Positions 7,919 through 16,292 of a stretch of 64,000 nucleotides of DNA are shown piece by piece. Under the pieces are notes generated by a model. The model made no database searches. It had not been told where the DNA came from and saw nothing but the letters and a program-made list of their open reading frames with translations. How positions within the stretch are numbered: position 1 is the stretch's first letter; every line of letters starts with the position of its first letter. Made by a program: the position numbers and the translations under genes. The DNA is taken from positions 2,209,501-2,273,500 of the forward strand of contig NC_013665.1 in NCBI RefSeq assembly GCF_000011005.1, read 5' to 3'. This stretch comes from Methanocella paludicola SANAE. Its GTDB lineage: Archaea > Halobacteriota > Methanocellia > Methanocellales > Methanocellaceae.

Positions 7919-9253
7919 TTAGCGGGCCGCCGGCAGCATGACGACGAAGCGGGTGCCCTGCGTATAGTCGCCCCGGACACGGTCCTCGGCCCACACCTTT
8001 CCGCCATAATCGTCCACCAGCGTCTTCACCAGGCCGAGCCCCAGGCCGCTGATGATGCTCCGCCTGGACTTTTTCTCAAGCCTGCCGAAGATCTCGGCTT
8101 TTTTCATATCGCTGATCCCGGGGCCGTTATCTTCAAAGAATATCGTATAGTGATCGACGCCTTCCGCACGCACCTTGAGCACACTGACCCAGATCTCCAG
8201 CGTTCTGTCCGCTGGCGAATGCTTTACGGAGTTGCCGACGATGTTGGAGAACACGTCCCTGAGAAGGTCGTTCGCCATCACGTAGCAGCCTTCCGACGGC
8301 GTGTAATGGATAGTAATGTCCCTGCCGGGGATGTCGGAGTATTCTCCGACGACGCTGGCGAGCATGGCACAGGCGTCGACCATGCGCCGCTTCAGCCCGC
8401 CTTCCCGGGCGCTCTGGAGCTTCTTCACGTTCTTGATGAGCCTGGCGCTGTTATTCAGCGTATCGATGGGCTTTTCCAGCAGATACCGGTCGGCGGTCTC
8501 GAGCTTCCCGTCCTTATCCAGCTTTTCAATGGCGAGCTCCAGAAAGCCGAGGGCTACCTGGTTCATGTTGTTGATGTCGTGGCCCATCAGGTCGACGTAT
8601 AGCTCCGCCTGAGACTTCGACTCCATCAGGGCATCCTTGGCCCGCTTGTTCAGGATGATGCGCCACACGCCGCTCATCAGGAGGGTTAATTGCCGCACGT
8701 CGGAGCGGTCATAATCAGTGTTCTTGTTGCCCACCTCGGCTACCGCCACGACCCGGGGCCCGTCGAAGACGGGTATCGCCAAAAAGCGCTTGAGCGGTAT
8801 GTGCCCCTCGGGGAAACCCTTTTTACGATAGTGAGGTGCAGGATAATCGTTCAGTATGATAGGTTTTTTCGTGAATATTGGCTCCGCCCAGACGCCCCCG
8901 TCCTTCACGATGAAGGAGTGCGGCTTGCCCGTCACCTCGCATTCTTTCCGGGCCTCGCTCGAAAAATTGTAGAGCAGCACGACCGTATCGTCCTCGTTCA
9001 GCGCGCCCATCCATCCCACCTCGCTGCGGGTGAGCCTGACCGCCTCCTCAAGGGCAAAATCGGCGATCTCCGGCTCGGACGCGTCCGCCATGAGCGTAAG
9101 CTTCAGAAGCGCCTCCAGCCTGGCCTCGTCGAGCCTCAGGGCTTCCTCCGAGCTGGCCACCCGGTCGGACCTATCCTTCATCTCGGATAGCTGGCGCTCC
9201 AGGCGGTCTATAATATTTAAAAGCTCGTGGCGGGACTTTCCTTCGAGTTCCAT
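7919..9253 (-). CDS. GAF-domain sensor histidine kinase
   Basis: A 444-residue cytoplasmic sensor kinase. A short coiled coil (about 1-45) is followed by a GAF domain (about 50-205, VGWMGALNEDDTVV to ILNKRAK), a dimerisation region with the H-box-like DLMGHDINNMNQ near 225 (presumed phospho-His), and an ATPase domain with N-box NIVGNSVKHSP near 340, DNGPGI and SGLGLGL. HDINN instead of HELR-type boxes is common in archaeal kinases. No response regulator is adjacent; the PAS gene downstream may be a partner. GTG 9265 or TTG 9280 are alternative starts. Confidence 0.9.
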   Translation of the reverse strand: MELEGKSRHELLNIIDRLERQLSEMKDRSDRVASSEEALRLDEARLEALLKLTLMADASEPEIADFALEEAVRLTRSEVGWMGALNEDDTVVLLYNFSSEARKECEVTGKPHSFIVKDGGVWAEPIFTKKPIILNDYPAPHYRKKGFPEGHIPLKRFLAIPVFDGPRVVAVAEVGNKNTDYDRSDVRQLTLLMSGVWRIILNKRAKDALMESKSQAELYVDLMGHDINNMNQVALGFLELAIEKLDKDGKLETADRYLLEKPIDTLNNSARLIKNVKKLQSAREGGLKRRMVDACAMLASVVGEYSDIPGRDITIHYTPSEGCYVMANDLLRDVFSNIVGNSVKHSPADRTLEIWVSVLKVRAEGVDHYTIFFEDNGPGISDMKKAEIFGRLEKKSRRSIISGLGLGLVKTLVDDYGGKVWAEDRVRGDYTQGTRFVVMLPAAR

Positions 9254-9360
9254 GCGTTCATGCACAAGCCGTAAGTGCAACCCATTTTATAAATATATGT
9301 GAATTACTATAAAACCGTTAGCCCCTTCACCAGTACTTCCTTTGAGCAAAGCATCGATAA

Positions 9361-9394
9361 CATCCCGCGTTACTTATGGCGGTAAAGCGGGATG
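9361..9394. other. hairpin in the 486-bp spacer before rps13
   Basis: CATCCCGC (9361-9368) and GCGGGATG (9387-9394) form a perfect 8-bp stem with an 18-base loop. The spacer 9254-9739 holds the divergent kinase promoter (ATTTATAAAAT near 9289), this hairpin, the ribosomal operon promoter and its leader. No open frame there looks coding. The hairpin could be part of a small RNA or a leftover terminator. Confidence 0.4.
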
Positions 9395-9592
9395 CAGCGG
9401 TGTAGATTTTTGGAGATTGGTTCCCGGAGGCCAGTTACGCATAAGGTAGGCTATATACCCCCAGTCCCCGGATAATATAATTTTTCTAGCCATATATTAA
9501 CTTTCTCTAACGATCATTCAACTGACGTATGCGAGCGCCGTTTTCTATACTGCGCCCGTAACATGCAATTGCCGTCCGGGCCGGAGAAAAAA

Positions 9593-9600
9593 TTTATATA
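9593..9600 (+). promoter_or_regulatory. TATA box of the uS13 operon
   Basis: AAAAAATTTATATACC (core TTTATATA) is a strong archaeal BRE/TATA-like element. A start about 25 bases downstream, near 9624, would give a leader of about 115 bases before the rps13 ATG. Confidence 0.6.
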
Positions 9601-9664
9601 CCATCAAGCAATGGAATACACTCGTTTATTACGTTCATCTGTGTTTTCTGAGACAGTGTGTGCT

Positions 9665-9685
9665 GTTCCAGCTGTCGGCTGGAAC
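9665..9685 (+). promoter_or_regulatory. 8-bp hairpin in the uS13-uS4 operon leader
   Basis: GTTCCAGC (9665-9672) and GCTGGAAC (9678-9685) pair perfectly around a TGTCG loop, 55 bases before the rps13 start. The position in the leader of an operon that encodes uS4 and uS11 makes it a candidate autoregulatory site. This is inference from position and structure only. Confidence 0.45.
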
Positions 9686-9739
9686 TACCTTCACATGGTA
9701 TCTGCAAGAGGCACAACGGATGAAAATGGAGACAACATA

Positions 9740-10417
9740 ATGGCAGAGAAAACCGATAAGCCTGAAAAGACCAAGAAAGAGCATAAGGCGGAAGCCCCGG
9801 CGACTGAGGCCGCTCCTGCAGCTGCTCCCAAGAAGGGCGGCAAGAAGGATAAGGCCGCAAAGCCCGCAGAAGGCGCCGCCCCCGAGCACGGCAAGAAGCA
9901 GCCGAAGGGCAAGAAAGCCGAGGAAAAGCCCAAGGACGAGATCAAGTACCTCGTGCGCATCCAGAACACCGACCTGGACGGCACATCCAAAGTGCTGTAC
10001 GCCCTCACGGGCATCAAGGGCATCGGCATCCGCGTATCCAAGATGCTCGCCCGCAAGGCGGAAGTCGACCCCAACGCCATCATGGGATACTTACCCCCGG
10101 AGCAGGTCGACAGGCTCAGGAACGCCCTCGAGAACATCGACACCAACATGCCCGTCTGGATGCTCAACAGGCGCAATGACACTTACACAGGCGAGAACAG
10201 GCACCTTACTGGTACCGACCTCATTCTCAGCAACAAGGAAGACATCAACCTGATGAAGAAGATCAGGTCCTACAAGGGCATCAGGCACGAGCGCGGCCAG
10301 AAGGTCCGCGGCCAGAGGACCAGGTCGACCGGCAGGACCGGAGCCACCGTAGGCGTCGTCAGGAAGAAGGAAGCGCCCGGAGCCGGAGCGGCTGAGGGCG
10401 GAAAGGAGAAGAAGTGA
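9740..10417 (+). CDS. rps13: 30S ribosomal protein uS13 with long N-terminal extension
   Basis: Small-subunit head protein that contacts the A- and P-site tRNA region. The conserved body starts near residue 67 ([16 protein letters not shown]) and includes [14 protein letters not shown] and the basic tail with [12 protein letters not shown]. Before it is an extension of about 65 residues made mostly of Lys, Ala, Pro and Glu, and a further KKEAPGAGA-type tail follows; usual archaeal uS13 is about 150 residues, this one is 225. ATG 9740 is chosen because MAEKTDK follows a purine-rich GGAGAC and the frame upstream is not conserved in character. Confidence 0.95.
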   Translation: MAEKTDKPEKTKKEHKAEAPATEAAPAAAPKKGGKKDKAAKPAEGAAPEHGKKQPKGKKAEEKPKDEIKYLVRIQNTDLDGTSKVLYALTGIKGIGIRVSKMLARKAEVDPNAIMGYLPPEQVDRLRNALENIDTNMPVWMLNRRNDTYTGENRHLTGTDLILSNKEDINLMKKIRSYKGIRHERGQKVRGQRTRSTGRTGATVGVVRKKEAPGAGAAEGGKEKK

Positions 10418-10427
10418 GGTGACTTAA

Positions 10428-11054
10428 ATGGGATACCCAGGTAAGGCAAAAAAGATCTACAACACCCCTCACCACCCGTGGCAGAAGGCCAGGATCGACG
10501 AGGAGACCGCGCTGGTCAAGAAGTACGGCCTGAGGAACAAGAAGAACGTCTGGAAGTTCGCCTCGATGCTCAGGAAGTACAGGGGCCAGGCCAGGACGCT
10601 CTTAGGCGTGCTCGGCACCGGGCTCGCGACCGAGGACTCGCACTACGCCCGTGAAGCCGGGCAGATCCAGGCCAAGCTGCAGAAGCTCGGCGTGCTCAAG
10701 GAGGACTCGAAGCTCGAAGACATCCTCGCCCTCAAGGTGGAGGACTTACTGGAGAGGCAGCTACAGACTATCGTCTTCAGGAAGGGCTACGCGAACTCCA
10801 TGAAGCAGGCCCGCCAGTTCATCGTCCACGGCCACGTCTCCCTCAACGGGCGCAAGATCACCGTGCCAAGCTACATGGTGCTCAAGGCCGAGGAAGACAC
10901 GATATCGTACTACATCGGCTCGCCCATCACCAAGGACGCGCTCACTGCGAAGCCCGTCGTAAAGGCTCCTGCGCCGAAGGTGCCGGCCCCGGCGGCAACA
11001 ACAGCGGCCGTCGAGACTGCACAGCCGGCAGCACAGCCCCCCAAGGAGGCTTAA
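10428..11054 (+). CDS. rps4: 30S ribosomal protein uS4
   Basis: Primary 16S rRNA-binding protein of the small subunit, 208 residues. The archaeal N-terminus GYPGKAKKIYNTPHHPWQ is followed by a helical region and the S4 RNA-binding domain (about 105-165, LERQLQTIVFRKGYANSMKQ, then HVSLNGRKITVPSYMV). The last 35 residues are Ala/Pro-rich low complexity (PAPAATTAAVE), an extra tail. GAGGTGA before ATG is a strong ribosome binding site. It lies ten bases after rps13. Confidence 0.96.
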   Translation: MGYPGKAKKIYNTPHHPWQKARIDEETALVKKYGLRNKKNVWKFASMLRKYRGQARTLLGVLGTGLATEDSHYAREAGQIQAKLQKLGVLKEDSKLEDILALKVEDLLERQLQTIVFRKGYANSMKQARQFIVHGHVSLNGRKITVPSYMVLKAEEDTISYYIGSPITKDALTAKPVVKAPAPKVPAPAATTAAVETAQPAAQPPKEA

Positions 11055-11057
11055 GGA

Positions 11058-11450
11058 ATGGCAGACCAGATGAAGTGGGCAGTAGCTCACATATTCTCAT
11101 CGTTCAACAACACCATCATCACCGTCACCGACCTGACGGGCGCCGAGACGCTCGCCAAGACCTCGGGCGGCATGGTGGTCAAGCAGGCCAGAAACGAGAG
11201 CTCCCCGTACGCCGCAATGCAGATGGCGGCCAACGTCGCTGAGCAGATCAAGGCCAAGGGCATCATGGGAGTCCACATCAAGGTGCGGGCGCCCGGCGGA
11301 AACCGCCAGAGAAGCCCCGGCCCCGGCGCCCAGGCCGCGATACGCTCGCTCGCCAGGGCAGGCCTGAGGATCGGAAGGATCGAGGATGTTACCCCTATTC
11401 CGCACGACGGCACCAGAGCCCCGGGCGGAAAGAGAGGTAGGCGCGTATAA
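11058..11450 (+). CDS. rps11: 30S ribosomal protein uS11
   Basis: Platform protein of the small subunit, 130 residues, normal length. Conserved segments are [20 protein letters not shown] near the N-terminus and the C-terminal [21 protein letters not shown], including the loop that in many archaea and eukaryotes holds an isoaspartate-prone site. It is in a tight operon, three bases after rps4 and two before rpoD. Confidence 0.97.
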   Translation: MADQMKWAVAHIFSSFNNTIITVTDLTGAETLAKTSGGMVVKQARNESSPYAAMQMAANVAEQIKAKGIMGVHIKVRAPGGNRQRSPGPGAQAAIRSLARAGLRIGRIEDVTPIPHDGTRAPGGKRGRRV

Positions 11451-11452
11451 GT

Positions 11453-12241
11453 ATGAAGCTGGAGATCCTGGAACTCGGCGACCGTAAGGCGAAGTTCGTC
11501 CTGTCGGAGGTCACCCCCGCGTTCGCGAACGCCGTCAGGCGCGCGATGCTCGCCGACATCCCCAAGATGGCCATCGACTACGTTGATATTTACGACAACA
11601 CGTCCGTCATGTTCGACGAGATGCTGGCACACCGCATGGGCCTCATCCCGATCAAGACTAACCTCGACATGTACAAGCTCCGCGAGGAGTGCGACTGCAA
11701 AGGCGAGGGCTGTGCCCTCTGCCAGGTGAGCTTCACGCTGTCCGCGGAAGGCCCCTGCATGGTGCACTCCCGGGACATGAAGTCCTCGGACCCGGATACC
11801 GTTCCGGCCGACGATAACGTCCCCATCATCGAGCTGAAGGAAAGGCAGAAGGTAGTCCTCACGGCCGTGGCCCGGCTCGGCAGGGGCAAGGAGCACTCGA
11901 AGTTCCAGCCCGTTTGCCCGCCAGGCTACAAGTACGTGCCGATCATCGAGATCAGCGACAAGTGCGACTCGTGCAAGCAGTGCGTCGAGCAGTGCCCCCG
12001 GGGCGTCTTCGCCGTCGACAAGAACAAGGTCGTCGTCGATAACCCGTACAACTGCTCAATGTGCGAGGAGTGCCTGGAGGCATGTGACCTTAAGGCCATT
12101 AAGTTGTCCATCGACAACACTGCCTTCATATTCATGGTCGAGACGGATGGCTCGTACAGCGCCCAGGAGATCATTACCCGGGCCGTCGAATCTATCCGGG
12201 CCCGGTCGGCCGCGCTCAACGAAGTCCTTGAAAATTTCTAA
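11453..12241 (+). CDS. rpoD: DNA-directed RNA polymerase subunit D with ferredoxin domain
   Basis: Archaeal homologue of the alpha subunit N-terminal domain (Rpb3), 262 residues, which dimerises with subunit L to start RNA polymerase assembly. The core has FVLSEVTPAFANAVRRAM near residue 20. The inserted domain carries CxCxxxxCxxC (about 80-90) and two ferredoxin-type clusters: CDSCKQCVEQCPRG and CSMCEECLEAC (about 170-210), so two 4Fe-4S clusters are predicted, as in Methanosarcina-like enzymes. It ends the operon before a clear terminator. Confidence 0.96.
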   Translation: MKLEILELGDRKAKFVLSEVTPAFANAVRRAMLADIPKMAIDYVDIYDNTSVMFDEMLAHRMGLIPIKTNLDMYKLREECDCKGEGCALCQVSFTLSAEGPCMVHSRDMKSSDPDTVPADDNVPIIELKERQKVVLTAVARLGRGKEHSKFQPVCPPGYKYVPIIEISDKCDSCKQCVEQCPRGVFAVDKNKVVVDNPYNCSMCEECLEACDLKAIKLSIDNTAFIFMVETDGSYSAQEIITRAVESIRARSAALNEVLENF

Positions 12242-12252
12242 GCTTAGAATAG

Positions 12253-12290
12253 CCTCGTGCCATAAGCATGAGGCACTCTTTTCTATTTTT
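12253..12290 (+). terminator. terminator after rpoD
   Basis: CCTCGTGC (12253-12260) pairs with GCATGAGG (12266-12273) around a CATAA loop, with one G-U pair, followed by a pyrimidine stretch ending in TTTTCTATTTTT (12279-12290). This fits a stem plus U-tract terminator for the uS13-rpoD operon. Confidence 0.65.
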
Positions 12291-12361
12291 AAACCGATAA
12301 ATAACTTTATAAAGCTTGAACATCATTATAAAATCCGCCTTGCGTGTTACTATCAGCGTAT

Positions 12362-12446
12362 GCGGGGGTAGTCAAGCCAGGCCAAAGGCGTAGGACTTAA
12401 GATCCTATCTCGAAGGAGTTCAAGGGTTCGAATCCCTTCCCCCGCA
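12362..12446 (+). tRNA. tRNA-Leu (TAA)
   Basis: Class II tRNA of 85 bases. The acceptor GCGGGGG (12362-12368) pairs with CCCCCGC (12439-12445) and the discriminator is A. The anticodon stem is TAGGA/TCCTA with loop CTTAAGA, giving anticodon TAA. A long variable arm (TCTCGAAGGAGTT) and the T-arm AAGGGTTCGAATCCCTT follow. There is no intron and no encoded CCA. A TATA-like ATTATAAAAT lies about 35 bases upstream and a T-run at 12464 follows. Confidence 0.96.
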
Positions 12447-12489
12447 CTACATGTTTAGATCGCCTTTTTTAAGAACTCTATCTCTATGA

Positions 12490-13710
12490 TTACACCGTAT
12501 CCTGGATAGGTTTTACGAACGACTGCTTCGAGAGGACCTGCCAGAGCACGAGGCATAGCAGGCCAGTAGCGACGTTCAGGATGCCGATGGCGGGGATGAG
12601 GCTGCCATGGCTAAAGGAGACCAGCAGCATGCCGATGCTGCCCATGATGGTCATGGTGCAGCCTATGAGCGAAGAGGCTGAGCCTGTGTCCTCTTTTTGC
12701 TGCTCCAGCATCAGGTTCGTGCCGGGAGGGCGGGAGCAGACGCCGCCGATGGTGGCGGGCAGTATGGAGAGGGCGAAGACGATGGGGCTGATCTGGCCCA
12801 TGAAAAAGACCAGGATGCCGCTTAACGCTATCGTGGCGAAGCAGGCGTTGATGATGCGTTTACGCTCGAACCGGGCGGACAATTTCACGTATAGCATTGG
12901 TCCTGCGAGAAGGCCGATGGCATTCAGGGCGAAATAATAGCTGTACATCTGCGGGCTCAGGCCGAATCCGTCCTCGTATATGTATGAGGACGAAGCGACA
13001 AAGGCCATCGTCGATACGCTCGTCAGCGTGAACACGATGGCCAGAGAACTGAAGCCCGGGTTGCGGGCGACAGTGCCCAGCCTGCAGAGGGACTGCAGAA
13101 TGTTGCCCGTGTATCGCCTGCTGATCGTTTCCTTGTATGCCAGGGTGCCTGCGAGGGATATCAGGCCGATGGCGGCCAGGGCCCAGAAGATGCCCCGCCA
13201 GGTGGTGAAGGATAGCATAAAAGCGCCGAGCACCGGGGCCAGCGCCGGAGATATCATCACCATCGACTGCACGATGGCCAGCACGGACTCCCGGTCCCTG
13301 CTATGGTAAACGTCCTTGACGATGGCCGTCGCCACCGCGCTGGCGGCGCTGCCGCCGACGGCCTGCAAAATACGGAAAAGGATCAGCTGGTATACGTCCG
13401 TAACGCACGCGCACAGCACGCTCGATATCACGTACAGGGTGAGGCCGGCCACCAGTATGGGCTTCCGGCCGTACTTATCGCTCAGCGGGCCCCAGAGCAG
13501 CGTCCCGGCGGCGAAGAAAATGAAGAAGAGGATCAGAGTGAGGTTGACCAGGTCCGCGGTCACGCCAAAGAAGTTGGCCATGGCAGGGAGCGCCGGGAGG
13601 TAGAGGTCTGTGGACAGCGGCACGAAGGCGCTGAGCAGCGCTATTAAGGCGATCAGGCCCTTCTTTCCGAGATACTTCTGCCCCTCACCTACGTACTCCA
13701 CATCGGCCAT
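12490..13710 (-). CDS. MFS multidrug efflux transporter, Bcr/CflA type
   Basis: A 406-residue major facilitator with about twelve hydrophobic segments. The MFS motif A GPLSDKYGRKPIL is at about 74-86, and LSAFVPLSTDLYLPALP in the first helix is the signature of the Bcr/CflA drug-proton antiporter family; bicyclomycin or chloramphenicol-like export is the family role, but the real substrate is unknown. It stands alone with no adjacent regulator, and it ends 43 bases from tRNA-Leu. Confidence 0.9.
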   Translation of the reverse strand: MADVEYVGEGQKYLGKKGLIALIALLSAFVPLSTDLYLPALPAMANFFGVTADLVNLTLILFFIFFAAGTLLWGPLSDKYGRKPILVAGLTLYVISSVLCACVTDVYQLILFRILQAVGGSAASAVATAIVKDVYHSRDRESVLAIVQSMVMISPALAPVLGAFMLSFTTWRGIFWALAAIGLISLAGTLAYKETISRRYTGNILQSLCRLGTVARNPGFSSLAIVFTLTSVSTMAFVASSSYIYEDGFGLSPQMYSYYFALNAIGLLAGPMLYVKLSARFERKRIINACFATIALSGILVFFMGQISPIVFALSILPATIGGVCSRPPGTNLMLEQQKEDTGSASSLIGCTMTIMGSIGMLLVSFSHGSLIPAIGILNVATGLLCLVLWQVLSKQSFVKPIQDTV

Positions 13711-13795
13711 CAGGCATTATCATAGGCTAATGTGGTATATACCTGTAGGGCCATTTATTTTTATATTTAGATGGTTATTTTAAGCGCCCGGGCTA

Positions 13796-14176
13796 ATGTT
13801 ACTTTCACGCCGCTTTATCTCCAGCCATTTATACCTGCCAGGCAGAGTATTGACCATGAGCGCCACGGCAAGCATCTCCATATGGCTGGATACAGAGGGG
13901 TTCAGGCTTTACGTAAAGCTGAACGGCCGCATGGATAACCGGGATTTTCACGAGAATTTCCTGGCCCCCCTCAAGGTGCTCGGGTTCCGGTTCGATGCCT
14001 CTAAAGTGGCCCACTGCCTGGAGCTCGGAGAGCCCGGGGAGTGCGGGCTGCTGTTGCGCCAGCTTGAGCTGAACTTTCGGGTGAGCCCGCTTGAAAGGGA
14101 GGAGATCATGTACTGGCTGGGGCTCCACGAGCGGCCGAAAAGAACTAACGTGGATATGGTATCTATTCTTCGATAA
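13796..14176 (+). CDS. hypothetical protein
   Basis: A 126-residue protein I do not recognise. It has no membrane segment or signal peptide; the middle (DTEGFRLYVKLNGRMD) suggests beta strands, and the second half is helical and ends SILR. A TATA-like TTATATTTA at about 13762-13768 fits a leaderless start at ATG 13796, but ATG 13856 (MSATASISIW) would give a cleaner 106-residue protein. Downstream lies the first copy of the long inverted-repeat family. Confidence 0.6.
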   Translation: MLLSRRFISSHLYLPGRVLTMSATASISIWLDTEGFRLYVKLNGRMDNRDFHENFLAPLKVLGFRFDASKVAHCLELGEPGECGLLLRQLELNFRVSPLEREEIMYWLGLHERPKRTNVDMVSILR

Positions 14177-14200
14177 ATCAGTGATTGATCCACTTCAATC

Positions 14201-14524
14201 TTTGAGACACTAAGCGGACAGAGGCACTATTCTCACCACAATGGCACGAAGCGCACGGAGTTTCACAAAGATTTTTTATAATGTGAGGGACAGAGGTCAC
14301 AAAGCCCGGTTCATTAACGATAGGACACAAAGGATACAATGGCACAATGGAATGAACATGTGAACACTTTTTGCCATCGTGTCATTGTCCCCTTTGTGCC
14401 TCTTGACCCAAAAAGCCTGCTCTGTGGCCTTGGTGACTCACATTTAAAAGAAAGCTTTGTGAAACTCGGTGCGCTTCGTGCCATTGTGGTGAAAATAGTG
14501 GCTCTGTACGCTTAGTGCCTCAAA
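14201..14524. repeat. 324-bp near-palindromic repeat, copy A
   Basis: The ends TTTGAGACACTAAGCG and CGCTTAGTGCCTCAAA are inverted repeats with one mismatch, and similarity between the two arms continues inward (CACCACAATGGCAC against GTGCCATTGTGGTG, CACAAAG against CTTTGTG). The unit is full of CAC(A/G/T)(A/G)AG-type heptamers. It is the same length as copy B and nearly the reverse complement of copy C. It fills the spacer 14177-14554 between two convergent genes; no transposase or coding frame is inside. Confidence 0.9.
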
Positions 14525-14554
14525 AAATCGGGGAAATGTCGGATAGCAGCGGCC

Positions 14555-15130
14555 CTAAGACACCCAGTTCAGGATGACGTCGCCATTGCGGGGCGGGGCG
14601 GTCTGCATCTCCCGGACGGGATAGCCGAAGATGAGCGGAGCGACAAGCCTGTAGTCGGCAGGCACCTTCATCTCGTCCAGGAACATCGGGTCAGAGCCCA
14701 GGGGCATCCCCAGCCCGACCCAGCAACTACCGATCCCAAGAGACCGCGCGGCGAGCATCATGTTCTCGGCGGCCAGAGCGCACTCGCACTCGGGGCGCAT
14801 GGCATCAGGCGTGGCAAAGATCAGCACGAGCACCGGAGCATTATAAAAGATGTTGAAGCCGGGCGACCTCATCGTATCGGCGATGCGGGACATTGCCGGA
14901 TCGTTGTTCCTTCCCACCGTATCCAGCCAAAGCTTTTTAGACCGTTCGGATAAACGCGATATCGTATCGCGGCCTTTAACGACCACGAACCGCCAGGGCT
15001 GCTTGTTCATGGCGCTGGGGGCATAGGTGCCGGCCTTGATGAGCTCACGGATGATGTCGTCGGGCACGTCGGCCGGAAGATAATCCCTCACGGCTCGGCG
15101 CAGGTAAATGTTACGGATGATTTCGTTCAC
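14555..15130 (-). CDS. nitroreductase family protein
   Basis: A 191-residue FMN-dependent NAD(P)H oxidoreductase of the nitroreductase superfamily. The FMN phosphate-binding RRAVRDY is at residues 11-17, the APSAMNKQPWRFVVV segment at about 37-51, and the CWVGLG region near residue 136 is typical. Substrates in the family include nitro compounds, quinones and flavins; the in vivo one is not visible. It is a single-gene unit, convergent with the hypothetical gene across repeat copy A. Confidence 0.9.
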   Translation of the reverse strand: MNEIIRNIYLRRAVRDYLPADVPDDIIRELIKAGTYAPSAMNKQPWRFVVVKGRDTISRLSERSKKLWLDTVGRNNDPAMSRIADTMRSPGFNIFYNAPVLVLIFATPDAMRPECECALAAENMMLAARSLGIGSCWVGLGMPLGSDPMFLDEMKVPADYRLVAPLIFGYPVREMQTAPPRNGDVILNWVS

Positions 15131-15213
15131 GGGATACTCCCATCTATAAGTTATCTCAAAATCCGTTAAAGTTATCGCAAAACGATTTTACCGTACGCAT
15201 AAATGTCCTTATC

Positions 15214-15357
15214 ATGACTTTTCCTCCCCGGAAAAAAAGGCGTTATATCGAAAAAACGCCCGGCGGCGAAGTTGTCGAGATCAGGCATACGCCCGATGAC
15301 TTAAGGTACCACTACGAGGAGCTCGAGGAGCCGTTCCGCATGCGGGGGATCGATTGA
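15214..15357 (+). CDS. small charged hypothetical protein
   Basis: A 47-codon frame with strongly coding-like composition: a basic start (PPRKKRRYIEKTPGG), then EVVEIRHTPDD and an acidic run ending in FRMRGID. ATG at 15214 has no clear ribosome binding site and may be leaderless. The 345-base spacer between the nitroreductase and the next gene otherwise holds a TATA-like GATTTATATTTTA at 15372-15382. Confidence 0.5.
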   Translation: MTFPPRKKRRYIEKTPGGEVVEIRHTPDDLRYHYEELEEPFRMRGID

Positions 15358-15475
15358 GCATGCTGCAGTGAGATTTATATTTTAACCACTAAGGATTTAA
15401 ACGTTTATTGCATATTTTCGAATTAAGCAAGCAGCTCGCTGACCGGTGAGCTATTGCGATAGAGAGGAGATAATC

Positions 15476-15850
15476 ATGCCATACAAAGAGTTCGAGGTAT
15501 TTACCAAGAAGATGGGCTACGTACCCCAGTTGCTGGAGCTCATCAAGGACACGGACCCGGAGATGTTCGAGACGATCTCGAGGCTCGACGAGGTCATCCT
15601 CAAGGATGGCGCCATGTCGGAGAAGAACAAGCGCCTGATCGCCATGTGCATGGCCGCACAGGCCCAGTGTGAGAAGTGCGTCGACGTCCACGCGAAGGCC
15701 GCGATGTACCACGGCGCGACCAAGTACGAGGTCATGGAGGCCCTGTTCGTCGCCATGCTCGTGGGCGGCGCCCCGTGCCTGTCGGCCGCCAGGAGGACGA
15801 TCGGGTTCCTGAAGGGCGAGATGGACCCGATGGAGTTCGCGGGCGAATAA
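15476..15850 (+). CDS. carboxymuconolactone decarboxylase / AhpD-like protein
   Basis: A 124-residue helical protein of the CMD/AhpD-like family. The redox motif CEKCVDVHAKAA (about residues 62-73) has the CxxC plus distal His of AhpD-type peroxidase partners, so a thiol-based peroxide or thiol-disulfide role is more likely than lactone decarboxylation. ATG 15476 is set by GAGAGGAGATAATC. The promoter-like TATA lies about 100 bases upstream, giving a leader of about 70 bases. Confidence 0.9.
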   Translation: MPYKEFEVFTKKMGYVPQLLELIKDTDPEMFETISRLDEVILKDGAMSEKNKRLIAMCMAAQAQCEKCVDVHAKAAMYHGATKYEVMEALFVAMLVGGAPCLSAARRTIGFLKGEMDPMEFAGE

Positions 15851-15904
15851 AAAAACTCTTTTTCTTTCTAACAATTATTTTTATTACCAGGTCTTCTTAC
15901 AATT

Positions 15905-16168
15905 ATGGTAACCCCGCGGGACGTGCTTAACCGCCTGAAGTGGAAGGAGGGCGAGAGCATCGGCGAAGCGACCGTTTTTTATGTGCACCGGGGAGCCCCG
16001 GGGGACTCGAAGGCCATATCCGGGGCGGATATCGTAGACCTGGGGGGCTTCTGCTTCGAGCTTAACACCGGAACATGCATACCCTACCACAGAGTCTACA
16101 AGATAACCTACCGGGGAAGGACCGTCTTCGAGAGATACAAAAAGAGGGCGGACGAAAGGGGCATATAA
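15905..16168 (+). CDS. DUF504 / MJ1316-type RNA-binding protein
   Basis: An 87-residue protein of the UPF0248/DUF504 family. In eukaryotes the related MJ1316 domain is tied to recognition of RNA cyclic phosphate ends and RNA repair. Conserved features are DVLNRLKW at the start, FYVHRGAPGD, and IPYHRVYKITYRGRTVFER. In archaea it usually occurs as a stand-alone domain, as here. Its partners are not evident from the neighbours. Confidence 0.88.
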   Translation: MVTPRDVLNRLKWKEGESIGEATVFYVHRGAPGDSKAISGADIVDLGGFCFELNTGTCIPYHRVYKITYRGRTVFERYKKRADERGI

Positions 16169-16292
16169 CTACCAGTAATTGCCTGACAGTTTAGAAAACA
16201 AGCCTACTGCGCTATTGTTTATGGTTAACCACCCTTTTCGCTCGAACATTGACTAATATATTTATCATTAATTGATTTAGTAACTCATGTGA

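Noticed and set aside
7881-7994. Signal peptide or membrane segment at the start of the PAS protein
   Set aside because: The hydrophobic stretch appears only if translation starts within the kinase gene; a TATA-like box supports the start at 7880.
9563-9739. N-terminal extension of uS13 upstream of ATG 9740
   Set aside because: It would begin on the TATA box and cover the predicted leader hairpin; the residues are unlike the Lys/Ala-rich extension that begins at 9740.
12084-12371. 95-codon plus-strand frame running from rpoD into tRNA-Leu
   Set aside because: It overlaps rpoD out of frame, crosses the terminator and has no plausible ribosome binding site.
14201-14524. Long inverted repeat read as a CRISPR array or insertion sequence
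   Set aside because: There are no equally spaced identical repeats with unique spacers, and no transposase or terminal coding frame; the unit is one long palindrome.
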